From the NCBI GenBank assembly GCA_949592205.1, contig CATIUR010000005.1:28165679-28229678 (forward strand): a stretch of DNA of 64,000 nucleotides. Reading direction: 5' to 3'. Below are positions 11,513 through 22,176 of this stretch, piece by piece. The position numbers and the translations under genes were made by a program. Origin of the DNA: Helichrysum umbraculigerum. Its lineage: Eukaryota; Streptophyta; Magnoliopsida; Asterales; Asteraceae. Position 1 is the stretch's first letter; every line of letters starts with the position of its first letter. The notes under the pieces were generated by a model, which was not told the origin of the DNA, searched no databases, and saw only the letters and a list, made by a program, of their open reading frames with translations.

Positions 11513-13188
11513 GTAAGCGTGTTAAAGAAAAGCTGTGAACCAAGAAGTGAGCTGAAAAAAGGTAAATCATCCGGCATAATCATTTTCAGTTCGGAAACTC
11601 GGTGATCAGCATTATGTAGGTTTTCTTAAGTTCAGTACTTCAAGAATTTGCGGATCTTAGATTAACGTCCTCTGTATAGCTTTCTCTATTGGAAGGAAAG
11701 ATAAATCGTTCTACTATTGACGGTAATAAAGTTGAAGCCTAATTATCTTGTACGTATATAAGTTGCATCTTGAATGGGAATCCAAATTTTCCAATGGGAT
11801 GTAGTACTTTTAAACATCCTAGAAGTCGGATGAAATACTCTGTCTGATGTCAATTATCAGAATTAATCATATAAATCTAGAAAAACAGTATACAGTAGAC
11901 CAGGATGAACTAAGACGTAATGCCACACAAATGAGATGAATAATTGCTTTCGGAATTATTTAAAAATTTAAAAAATAAAATGATGTTACCAAAGGATTAT
12001 ACTAGGTCATGTATAGGGCTTATATAACTGGATTAGACGAGAAAACGGAAATCAAAATAGAATCTATAATAATGTTTCCATCCCAAGTGATTGAAAGATA
12101 CAAGTAATACTTTATAACCCTACAAAGTACTAAGCTACAAGCTAGCTCGTATGATGTGCACTACTTTGAAATATGATTGCCTTGGTTGGTTCCAGCAGGG
12201 TATTATTGACCTTCAATATAAAGTCGATTCGTGTATTTCTACTTCATTTCCTGATGATGTCACCTATAAAGTAAATGATATGTCATGAAATAATTCACAT
12301 GGTCTTCAGTTTCTCACACCTAAAAACATCTAACGTGATTCTTATTCATTGTTTTAATTAGACATAAGTCTCGCTGATCAATAGATATCGTTTATGTGTC
12401 GTTTCTAGTTTCACTTCTACACTCATTCTCACACTTAGCTCTGGGGGTATTTAATATTTTGACTCGAAGATACCAAAATTCGAACTGCATAAAATTCAAG
12501 CTTTTGACATTGAATAAGGAATTTAAATATTTATGAAAATAAATTTAAAAGTATAGTAAAATATAAATACTTCAAGGTTATATCTAAAATCCTAGCTACC
12601 CAAATCAACTTTCAAGAGCACTTCCAAATAAAAAAAAACAAACAGTCAAAGTTCACAAATCACAATTTTAACTGAATTTTGAATAAGGTGCGGTCTTACA
12701 CATTCGAATTTGAACTTTTTAGGTATTGGGTTTAAAAAAACCCGCAACCTGAAGAAAAGAAATACCGGACCCATGAACCTTCTACATAGTTCATATCTCT
12801 GTTCTAGTATGCCTACATACCCTATATCCATAATAAGTACTCTTGAGTGTTTTTAAGGTCCAGACCTCTCACACTACAAGTTATCCTGACTACAAGGAAA
12901 GAACATGAAAACCAGACAAATTTTTAAATCTATATTTAGTCGCATCTATGTCATCTCGCTTCATGAGTTCATATAGACAATGCACCTATTAGATGGAAAT
13001 CTAAGTGAATATACATCATGAGGCATTTTTAAAAAATTAAAATTGTTTTGAAGCAGCAGATACAGGGTATATTATCAGAGTAGAGGCACAGCTCTTTCAC
13101 TTGTCCAGAAAACATACAGCAACACTTCTAATTGTCATTTTAGATACATAATTAATCAAAAGTTGATATTACTGAATTAATGTAAAGC
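11513..13188. other. Convergent intergenic region between the zinc-finger and TIP41-like genes
   Basis: Holds the 3' ends of two convergent genes. No gene, element ends or tandem repeats that I can support; AT-rich throughout. Confidence 0.35.
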
Positions 13189-15232
13189 TTACAAGATATC
13201 AGGGACTTTAAGCTTTTGGGTCTTGTGCAAGACGATAGGAAGCCTATGGCTGATGGCGTTTGGATCATTATATGAGGCACAATCAGATGCGTACCCTTTC
13301 TGCACAGTTAATTAGTGAAGTTAATAATACATTTAAATTATAACATATCACATCACAATAGAGATATAAACCGGAGTTAAAATAAGAAAGAGAAAGATTG
13401 CTTACAGAAGCCAGTGCCTTGAATGTAGATTCTCTCCAGGAGATATCTCGAAGAATAACAGGCTTTGTATTCTCATTGAAATTGCAAACAACACGAGTAT
13501 CCCTTAATCTCATAAGGACACCATCAACTCTAAGCTGAAATAGCCCAAAAGTAAAACAGCAGGTCATGAAAGGTTTGATACACACATATTAAACTAGCTG
13601 GCAAGTGCATCACTGACATAGGACTCACCCAAAAACGTAAGAGAAGAAACCAACAACTAGGCATCACCCTCTACAAAACACAAAGATTACTCCTTAATGA
13701 TTCAGTATATATGAAGAAAGCTGAACTAGATAAGTTAGAAACTTTGATGTTTTGAGATATACCACTTTCACAGTTAGTAGTGAGACTCCATTATCAGCTA
13801 ACTCATCTTCATATAAAATCACCTGTTGGCATAAAGCAAGTTTGGTTATAACAAGAAAAAGGATCCAGTATTCAGTTGTATAATTAATTACCAACCTCAT
13901 CATAAAAGAGGATAGGCTCTTTCGATGCAAGTGCAACAACATTAATATGTTCTTCAGACTCCTCCCATTTAAGGGAGTTGTTTCCCTCCGAGTCTATTCC
14001 TCTGCTAGTCTGATCAGCAGTGTAACAACACAAAAACTCGTTATGTGATACAAAACAGAGATAGCGAAATTAATGATGGAATTACCTCAACAGATTCACT
14101 GCCAGAATAAGGTGTGGTGAAAGTATAATCGTAGTCTAGAATGATCTGCTCAAAGGGTTTGCTGCACAACACAAAAATATATAATACGGGATTAAATGTC
14201 ACTAAAGCTCACTTTCTCTATATGATCCTTAAACTGCATAATTTTTTAGGCTTTTCTGATTGCTTCATGTATGTTGCAAACTTCTCAACTACAAATCAAG
14301 AAAAATATACGGTGTAACCTTCTAAATTTCCACTGGGCAGCTGCAGGAACTTCAACTGGTGGTAGGCGTTCCTTCTTCCAGCCAACTAAAGCATCAAAAG
14401 CATTAAAGTGAATTTTGGTTCCACTGGTCATGTGTTTAAGAACCAAAGAGCTGTCCCCAAATATCATCTCTGGCAAGTGGGATGTCTCCAGCTTTTCTTC
14501 CCATCTGCAAACCATTTTATGAAAAAGTATCCAACTTCTTAGGAAGAGAACCATGACAATTTTTGGCAATAAAGCTTGATTTTAATCTCATTGAGTTAAG
14601 AACTAAAATCCAACCCATTTTACCTCCACCGAAGTTATCCCCCAAACTACCACTTTCGCCTCATCCAAATTCTAGTTTTTTTTTTCTCTGTTTTTCAGAA
14701 GTTCAATTGTAGCTATTATTCAACAATGACCAAGAACTAATTACACTATCCTAGCTTATTCTTATCAGTCACTTCTTTACATTACTGATGAATCTCAACA
14801 ATATTATTATCCGGTATTAAATCACCATCAAATTAACTTAATCAGTATCCTCGTCTCATATACTAACTGATCACCAGTTTATATCGCACATTGTTCATAT
14901 CTTTGTCTGTATGATCAAAACAACATCACCCTCCAAAATTCGATAAATTAGGTTAAATAAATAAAGTAGCTCCAAAAATCTCAATATAAAATACAACATA
15001 TTATAACACTAGAACACCAATCTAATACGTAGTAGTTGAATTTCAAAGTGCTTGAAACAAAAACAGAAAAGAGAGTGAAATTGAGAGATTACGATTGGAG
15101 ATTGAGAGAGGTGAGACATGAACGGTTAGTAGATTCGATCTCCCAGCCATGTATACGGAGTCCTTTCCTTCCGTCCGGCAGAAGCTCAGCTCCGGCGGCT
15201 TTTATCTCTTTTTCGTCGGCTTCCCACTCCAT
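13189..15232 (-). CDS. TIP41: TIP41-like protein (PP2A/TOR pathway regulator), eight exons, intact
   Basis: TIP41 family. In yeast TIP41 binds the PP2A partner Tap42 and acts in TOR signalling; the plant protein is a cytosolic/nuclear regulator of the same pathway. Minus-strand exons: 15232-15093, 14504-14319, 14161-14086, 14009-13896, 13822-13763, 13670-13629, 13534-13406, 13299-13189. They join in frame to 285 aa, close to the Arabidopsis protein's length. Family blocks in order: EIKAAGAELLPDGRKGLRIH, TSHLPEMIFGDSSL, KIHFNAFDALVGWK, LPPVEVPAAAQWKF, ILDYDYTFTTPY, EPILFYDE, LYEDELADNGVSLLTVKV, WFLLLRFWLRVDGVLMRLRD. The chosen start is MEWEADEKEIKAAG; an upstream in-frame ATG (15298) would add an unrelated-looking 22 residues. 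All splice sites are GT..AG. I see no damage. Confidence 0.95.
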
Positions 15233-15942
15233 CGTTTTATTGTATTCTGTTTTTGCAGGATTTTTGAGAATCGCGGTAAACCCTTGGCTAGGTCTCAATG
15301 ATATAGGAAAAGGGGCAGGACCCTTTTAGTCCTTGTAAATTGTAATCAGCTTTTTATTTTTATCCAATTTAACCACTTTTAATACACTGATTTAACTGCA
15401 GTTAAACTGATTCTTGATATATTTATTATAAAACAATAAATAATAAAAATTGCTACAGAAAGATGCTACACTTGTAAAAAAGTATGGGACAAAAAATAAT
15501 CCAATTTATTTCAGCTTGATACAACCAAAATTTGCAGTCATATCAGTAAGCGTGTGAATGTATATAAGAAATTTATACCGTATAAACCAAGATTTACTTT
15601 AAAGTGTCTGCAATACGAACCTAATTCGTGGTTGTTGTGATGTAGAACTAGGCTTCAAACGTATTTACGTCAATGAACAAATCTAAGCATACAACTATAC
15701 AAGCAATACAATCAAATGAACACGACACCACTAAATGAGCAAGCAATTGGGTTTGACAATATGTACTAGTACTAAGAAATTACACAAAAGCTCAAGAATT
15801 CTACAATAATGAACAAAATTTTATATCATAACAAATGCTCTCAACATAGTTGCGCACCCTTGTCAATCAGGCTGCAACTATAGATGATCCAACATATGCT
15901 AAGAAATCAAGCTCTACAACAATTATGATTGCAGTTATAGCT
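15233..15942. other. Intergenic spacer, TIP41-like promoter side
   Basis: A 710-base gap between the TIP41-like start and the cyclin stop, both on the minus strand. It must hold the TIP41-like promoter and the cyclin 3' UTR. AT-rich; no repeat structure recognised. Confidence 0.4.
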
Positions 15943-17893
15943 TTAATCATCAACATCTTCAAAGTACGAAGCTGGAATTGCTGAAGGGGAAGTCAATGCT
16001 GCAACACACCTGAACTGCTTTCACGAAAATAAAAGGCATGATCAAACATCACATCATACATGTTTTTCAGTTTTGTAATACACCAGTATATCAGTTATGA
16101 GTCATTTACCTTATGGTGCGAGTATTTCTCTCTTATTGCTCGAGACGATAATGCTTTTCTACTCAGCTGTAAATTATGAATGGCAAGCACGCAATCCTTT
16201 AACTCACGTGGCAGGTAACCCGTATAGCGTTGCATTTTCAAGCCCTGGAAATCACAAGATATTGCATTTAGAAAAATTCATAGTCAGCCAAGAGTTATTG
16301 TGAATGGATATGTTCCTCACCCAAGGATGCTTTTCTGGTTGAAGTGTAAATTTTGCTATAAAAATGGCAGAGGCTGCTATGGTTGATGGCAAGAACCTTA
16401 AACAATCATAATCTAGCAAGCTTAGCTCTACAAGAAACCAGCTCAAAAACTCACATAATGAACATGATGTCTGCATTGAACAAATTTACATGTCAGCAAC
16501 AAATCAAATTGCCTTCTCATGTACTAACATTCATGTATTCAATCATGACACAAAATAAGGTCAGAGGATGGAACTAGGCATACCATGGTATCATCTTGAG
16601 CAGCTCTAATGAAGATTCTGCAAACCCAATATGTGAAAATTAGTAAATTCTAACAAACATTAAAATCATAAAATATTAGTAACATTATCATTACATAAAC
16701 ATACCTAACAAAAGTTTTCTGTGTTGGATTGGTAGGTTCTGAATCAAAAAACTTGAGCAATTGTCTTTCCATTTGAGCCACCTTCAGCATTGAAACAAGA
16801 CAAATACTTAATTCCTTGGTATATATGATAACTAATTACAAAAGAGATAAATGAAGTAACTAGAAGAATCATCAACCAACCTCTTCTAAAGTATAGCTAT
16901 TGTCTGTTATATAACAAAAATCCTCTACATGGGGATGACTAATCTCTTCAATTTTCCTAAAAATACATTTAATAAAATAAATAATGTAAATATCATAATT
17001 AGATGAACAATTCAATCGAGTTTAGATGCATACGAGGCTACAAGCATGCAAGATACACCAAGAAGCTGGAGCCTATTCCTTCTCAAAGAATGTAAAGACA
17101 GGAATCTGTCAATGTACAAGACAGTGAGAAACAACGTATCGGATACAAGTTTATACTCCTCTGCCACCTCAACCAACCAATCCACTAAAATCTCTCGCAT
17201 TCCTATCGTCACATCCTTTTGAACCATTTCCATATAATTAGGCAATGGCCTTCTCTTTTCCTCAATCTACATCACAAACTCTGTATTAGTACATTATAGA
17301 CAAACAAGAACACCACATGCTTCAATTCATAACTTGCAAGTCCAAATTATATCATCGCAATTCCAAATCTGTATTTTTGAATTGGAACTAAATCAACCTA
17401 ATTTAAATTTTGAGCTAAACTGCCACAAACCCCCAAAAACATAGATGCAAATATAAGCAATATTTGTAATTTTTCATTAGTTGAATATATACAAATCAAT
17501 ACCTAAAACCTTAGGATTAACGAATACAGGAACTGTATTGAATACCTCTAATGAATGAAGATGTTGATATATAAGAGGTGCGTATAGAAACTTATTGTTG
17601 TAAACCGATCCAAACGAGACCGAAACCTCACTGTGGTCACAGTCTTCAACCGTATGTCGTTTATCCGATACTTTCTGATTTTGTTTGATAATATCAGAGG
17701 TGTGATTGAAGCTAATATTACCTGAATTCGAGTTCGAATTAGTTATGTCGCCCAAAACGACGCGTTTTTTGGTGGATTGAATCTGTTTGTGATTGTGAAG
17801 GTGGTGATTGGAGTCATGGACGGCGGCCATCGGAAAAGAACGTTTCTTGGAAGCACGGTTGATGATATTGACGCAATTTACATCGGTATCCAT
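15943..17893 (-). CDS. CYCA3: A3-type cyclin, eight exons, intact
   Basis: A-type cyclin, the regulatory subunit of CDKA in S phase, nuclear and turned over by the APC/C. Minus-strand exons: 17893-17546, 17266-17034, 16956-16881, 16781-16705, 16617-16584, 16470-16321, 16244-16110, 16017-15943. They join in frame to 375 aa, normal for plant A3 cyclins. The destruction box RVVLGDITN is at residues 44-52. The N-terminal cyclin box starts with KRRPLPNYM and MREILVDWLVEV (139-150), then TLFLTVLYIDRFLS and LLGVSCMLVASKIEEI. The C-terminal box includes FLVELSLLDYDCLRFLPSTI and RYTGYLPRELKDC. The first ATG is used. All donors are GT and acceptors AG. No damage seen; which A3 paralogue it is cannot be told here. 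Confidence 0.95.
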
Positions 17894-18531
17894 TTTAGGG
17901 TTTTAAAAATGAAATGAGGTGAAGAAGATGGATATAGAGATAGAGATTGTGTATGTATTTGTTTAAGTTTGCCGCCCGCCATAGATGTATTATGTATAGA
18001 GTTCAAAATAGAGGGATTGCCGCGCGGCATGTTTTGACAGTTCAAGTTTTAATTATTTAGTTTTACCCGCTTTCTCCTTTTTATCCAACAGACTCCAACA
18101 TTCCAAATTTTTTCTACAGTTTCATCTCTTCATTTTAAATTTGAATTATTTAACTTTATGTATAAAATTTTACTAATTCTGTCTCCTACTAAATAGTTAG
18201 TTTTTTCTTTAACTCTTTTTAAGGCTAATCTACACTACCTACCCACAATTATTATACATAACCATGAATATTTACAAATTGTCTCCCACGAAACATGAAC
18301 CCACAACCATTATGTTGAAAGGTTCCTCACATACCGCCCCTTTGTTTTTTTTTTTTTTTTTAACTCTTATTTACTTACATCAAACGTATTTGCATCAAAA
18401 TTTATCTCACGCCACTATTTGAGATACTTCAAGTTTGTTTGAATTTGAATAGTTAAAATTTACCCCTATATACTAAAATCAGTAAGAAATAAGAAAATGC
18501 AGTAAGAAGATTACCCCACATTGTTGTATGC
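17894..18531. other. Cyclin promoter region and AT-rich flank
   Basis: Upstream of the cyclin start. It contains CGCCCGCCATAG and TTGCCGCGCGGCATG near 17970-18035, local GC-rich patches in AT-rich DNA, which could include E2F-like sites, but I see no exact TTTSSCGC match. A ~18-base T run lies at 18343-18361. No gene. Confidence 0.35.
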
Positions 18532-18534
18532 TTA

Positions 18535-18879
18535 GAGCACACGGAGTGGTGACGGCCTAAACACAGTGTTCTGAGTGAAAATTTTGTGATGAGGATTTTG
18601 TGGAGTGGTAACAATGTTCTGGACAGTGTTCTGGAGTTTTTTGTGGAGTTTTTTTTTTTTTTAAATTGACCGATTAATACTGAAAAACAGGAAAAAAAAA
18701 GAAGCAAAAAAGTATTAAAATATTGAGGACATCGTTTGGATCAGCGTCTGGCAGAAGATTTTGACGTAAAAACGCTGACGAGAACGGCGTCGAGAACGCC
18801 GTAACGGAATGGGTGAACGCCGTTTTACAGCGTTTTCGACGAAGAATTTTGATGAAAACGTTGCCACTCCCGTGTGCTC
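18535..18879. mobile_element. PIF/Harbinger-type MITE, first of an abutting pair
   Basis: Terminal inverted repeats GAGCACACGGAGTGG / CCACTCCCGTGTGCTC, flanked by TTA on both sides (18532-18534 and 18880-18882). A 3-bp TTA TSD with GAGCA-type ends fits PIF/Harbinger. The inner part holds degenerate inverted GTTCTGAGTG / GAACGCCGT repeats. No coding capacity. Confidence 0.75.
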
Positions 18880-18882
18880 TTA

Positions 18883-19203
18883 GAGCAAAGGGTGTGGGAC
18901 ATTTTTTACGGCGTTCTCGTCAAAATCTTAGTCCCAGAACACTGTTAACAATGTTCTCCCACACCGTAGCAATGTCTTCAACAAAGTTCTTCACGGTGTT
19001 CTCATACAAAGTCTGAAAACAGACGCTGCTTTTGTTTGTTTTTTTATTTTTTCTTTTCTTTTTCCCTCACACACACTAATTTAACAAATAAAAAAATAAC
19101 TTTCAGAACACTGTAAACTCAACATTTTTCACACCCCCACTTTTCAACAACATCATTCTCGTGAGAACACCGTTAAAAACAGTTTCACCGCGCACCTGTG
19201 CTC
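18883..19203. mobile_element. PIF/Harbinger-type MITE, second of an abutting pair
   Basis: Starts GAGCAAAGGGTGTGGGAC immediately after the TTA that ends its neighbour, and ends CGCGCACCTGTGCTC before another TTA (19204-19206). The two elements therefore share one TSD copy. The interior (GGCGTTCTCG, AACACTGTTAAC) is related to the first element but not identical. Confidence 0.72.
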
Positions 19204-19502
19204 TTATGTACTTTAAATTGCTAGACTAGATTAGCAGCTACTGTCTTCATTTTTGGACTTAAAAGGCTAAATTAGCTTTTATATATGTTGGGGTTCATTT
19301 TTAATAAATGGGCTTAACTCATAACAAAATATTTCTGTAATTGGGTTATAGCATGTGTCCAACAAGATGAAATAACCTTTATGTTGACCATTATTTTTTC
19401 CTTTTCTTTTTTAACATTTAAGCCCAAAACTTCAACAATCATGTTAGTCCATTAAATTCTCCAATTTTTTGTTACATCCGACATAATACTATGAACTAAA
19501 AG

Positions 19503-19672
19503 GAGGGGCAGATTTAGAAGTTATTAATTAGGGAGGGGAAAAAAAAATTATTTGTTCAATCATGGGACAGGAAATTAAAAAATATCACAAATATCCTTAA
19601 AAAAAAAATTAAATGATTTGAGAATCTTTAAGGGGCAGCTGCACCCCGTGCCCCCTCTACATCCGCCCTGTG
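19503..19672. mobile_element. Small hAT MITE
   Basis: 170 bp flanked by a perfect 8-bp TSD ACTAAAAG (19495-19502 and 19673-19680). Ends are GAGGGGCAGATTTAGAAG and, read inward, CACAGGGCGGATGTAGAGG. Non-coding. Confidence 0.82.
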
Positions 19673-19767
19673 ACTAAAAGCCTAGTATGTTACAACTTAA
19701 TGCTAAAACAATCGTGTATACTCAACTACCCAGAAGCGGAGCTAGTAGAGGACTAAGGGAAGGTCAA

Positions 19768-19809
19768 CCCCCCCCCCCCTCCCCCCCCCCCCCCCCCCCC
19801 CCCCCCCCC
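19768..19809 (+). repeat. Poly(C) tract, C12-T-C29
   Basis: Twelve C, one T, then twenty-nine C on the plus strand, inside the split hAT element. Long poly(C)/poly(G) is rare in plant genomes. The exact length may be a sequencing or assembly estimate. Confidence 0.85.
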
Positions 19810-20208
19810 AGTAATTTTGGTACTATATTGTGCTTTAATGGCGAAAAAATTGGAGTTGCCGATTGGAAAATGTGGAGATGCAGTTGTAGGTAAGGTCCGG
19901 TGAAGAAGGTGACTTTTTATCATCATTTTCATTTTAGACCCCTGAACTAGTATCTTACACTTATGTTAACCCCTTATCTTACACTTATGTTAACCCCTCA
20001 GAATAATAATTTGCCACTTAGACCCTAATCTTGAATATGTAGATAATAATAATCATATCATAGGAAAGTCCAAATATATATATGTTCTAGCAATAATCAC
20101 GTACTTTAGCATCTAACTAATTTAACATGTTTGTTAAAGCTTTCATATACCATTTTATTTTCTAAAAAAACAGAAGATACATTCATTCAATGTTTAAATA
20201 AGAAAATA

Positions 20209-22161
20209 TGTAACATCCTCGAATTGGACCTAGTTGTTTTATATTATTTCTTGATTTAAATGTGTTTAGAAATAATATTGTTTGAAATAGTTGAAATAAT
20301 TGGAATAGGAGTCGAATATTCCAATGTGATAAGGAAATTATTAATTGTTGTAAATTAATATAGTTGACGGTGCAATAAAATGTTTGGACTCGCAAATGGT
20401 TTTCGGGTTCCAGACAATAGATTGAGATGGGGTATTAAATTATACCCGTATATTGAAGGCGGTTGGATGAGCCGACTTATATATATCCTTTCCTATTTAG
20501 GAAAGTTATTCATTTTTATTCCAAAACTCACAGAAACTCTCTGAAAACCTCCAAATCAATCCAGAAATCAAATCAGGAAGTCGTGATTCTCATGAAACTT
20601 CATAATCATCAGATTATCATCGCTATGTTCTTCAATCAGTAAGTATTCTTGTGTATTTAAGAATTTGATTTCGATTGAAATTTGGGTGAATTGATGATTT
20701 GAGAGAAATAGATGTTAAAATCATGTTATAAATGTTACATGATGATTACCTGAAGTTTTTAGTAGTTTATAACCGTTTGAAATCGAGTTTGGATGATTTG
20801 GTTATTAAAATCGCGGGTTAGGGTTTTGATCAGGCGCTGATGGCAGGGACGAGGTAGGAAGCCGGCGGCTTCTGAGGGAAGCCGGCGGCTTGTGCTCACT
20901 TGATTGAAGCCGGCGGCTTCGTGGGGCAAGCCGGCGGCTTGGGTAGTCTGACAGGAAACCGGCGGATATAGACCCAAACCCGGCGGGTAGTGTAAGCTTT
21001 AAAACGAAGTTTAGTTCTGTTACCACATTTGGTAATTGACCCGGCGGTTTGGAAGGTGAAGCCGGCGGGTGGTGGTTTGAAGCCGGCGGCTTCATAGAGA
21101 AGCCGACGGCTTGATAGGCTGATATCACATTTTGTTTGATTACGATAGTAATGTGCTTGATATATGTTATAGGATAATATATGTTAATGATTATATTGTA
21201 AATCATTAATACACAATTAGGAACTAGTAATTGTAATGTTAATTATGTTAAGTTCCTAAATGTCAAAGATTGATATAAGTTATGTATTGATGATCTGGAT
21301 TACTAACTTATATTTGATATTGATTCTCAGATGTGGAGAAGGCTCAGTGATATTAGACTACTGAGTGGAGGCCTGAGGTAGTCGGTGAGTGGATATGTAA
21401 CCTCAGTGTGATTTAGTTGTAATGATTTGATTTACAACAAGTAATTTATAGTATTACTTTGATATGATGCATATGTTGAGATATCTTGCCATGATAGTTT
21501 AACTAGTTGTTTACTTGGCTGATTGTGCTAGTATGTAAGACTTTGAGGTCAACTTGATTTGATGGTTGGATTTGTTGTTGTTGTAGACGACAGGAGATCT
21601 CGGAAACTTGATATGTCAGTTTAGAGATCTAGGTCGTGTGTGATTGACAACAAGTTATCGGTAGTTCTGTATGGGCCAATACAGATGATTGATAAGAGTT
21701 CCTTGAGTACCAAACCGGTATTAGGGTGTCTCAGGGGCCACCGATCCTCATGATGTTGTGTGTATGACATTGATTGGATGTCTAATGATTGATTGATTTT
21801 CTGTTTATTGTTATTTGATGTAAACAGATTGTTATGCTAGGTTGTACTGTTGTTTATAGTTTCATTCACTTAGCTTTATGCTAACCCCACCACAGTTCTT
21901 CCTGCAGGTTGAAATAGATGGGACATATGGGACAGGGCAGGAAGTGTTTGGAATTGATGGAATGTTTGACAGGCTGTAACTCTGATGTTATTTTGATAAT
22001 TATAGAAATGTTTTTAATAACACCCAGTGCGTTGAAATGTCTTGTACTTTGAATTGAAAAAGTTTATTGACATTTTGAGTACATTGATAGTATGTTTTAA
22101 ATATACGCTTCCGAGTCGAAATTTTTATATTATTGTTTATAATGAAACGAGGGGTGTTAAA
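20209..22161 (+). repeat. 5' LTR of the protein-less element
   Basis: Starts TGTAACATCC and ends GGGGTGTTAAA. In order: GTTGACGGT and GTTCCAGACAATA boxes, a TATATATA box (about 20478), a cluster of CCGGCGG dyads (20859-21112), a conserved stem-loop (21343-21365), GGGGCCACCGATCCTC (21734) and CACTTAGCTTTATGCTAA (21867). These modules recur in the other two large LTR elements. Open frames across the dyad cluster (up to 133 codons, minus strand) are by-products of the repeats. Confidence 0.9.
20859..21112 (+). repeat. Cluster of AAGCCGGCGGCTT dyads
   Basis: About ten copies, exact or near-exact. AAGCCG and CGGCTT are perfectly self-complementary around one central G. Some copies are degenerate (ACCCGGCGGGT, AAGCCGACGGCTT), but several of the changes keep the dyad symmetry. 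Repeated at the same place in the 3' LTR (about 27083-27336). Confidence 0.9.
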
Positions 22162-22164
22162 AGT

Positions 22165-22176
22165 TGGTATCAGAGC
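22165..22176 (+). promoter_or_regulatory. Primer-binding site (initiator tRNA-Met type)
   Basis: TGGTATCAGAGC, the 12-mer complementary to the 3' end of plant initiator tRNA-Met, three bases after the LTR end. It primes minus-strand DNA synthesis. Confidence 0.92.

Noticed and set aside
20759..21206. Open frames of 72 and 133 codons on the minus strand, repeated at 26983-27430
   Set aside because: They run through the CCGGCGG dyad cluster of the LTR and owe their length and Pro/Arg/Ser repeats to it. Identical copies in both LTRs and no family signature.
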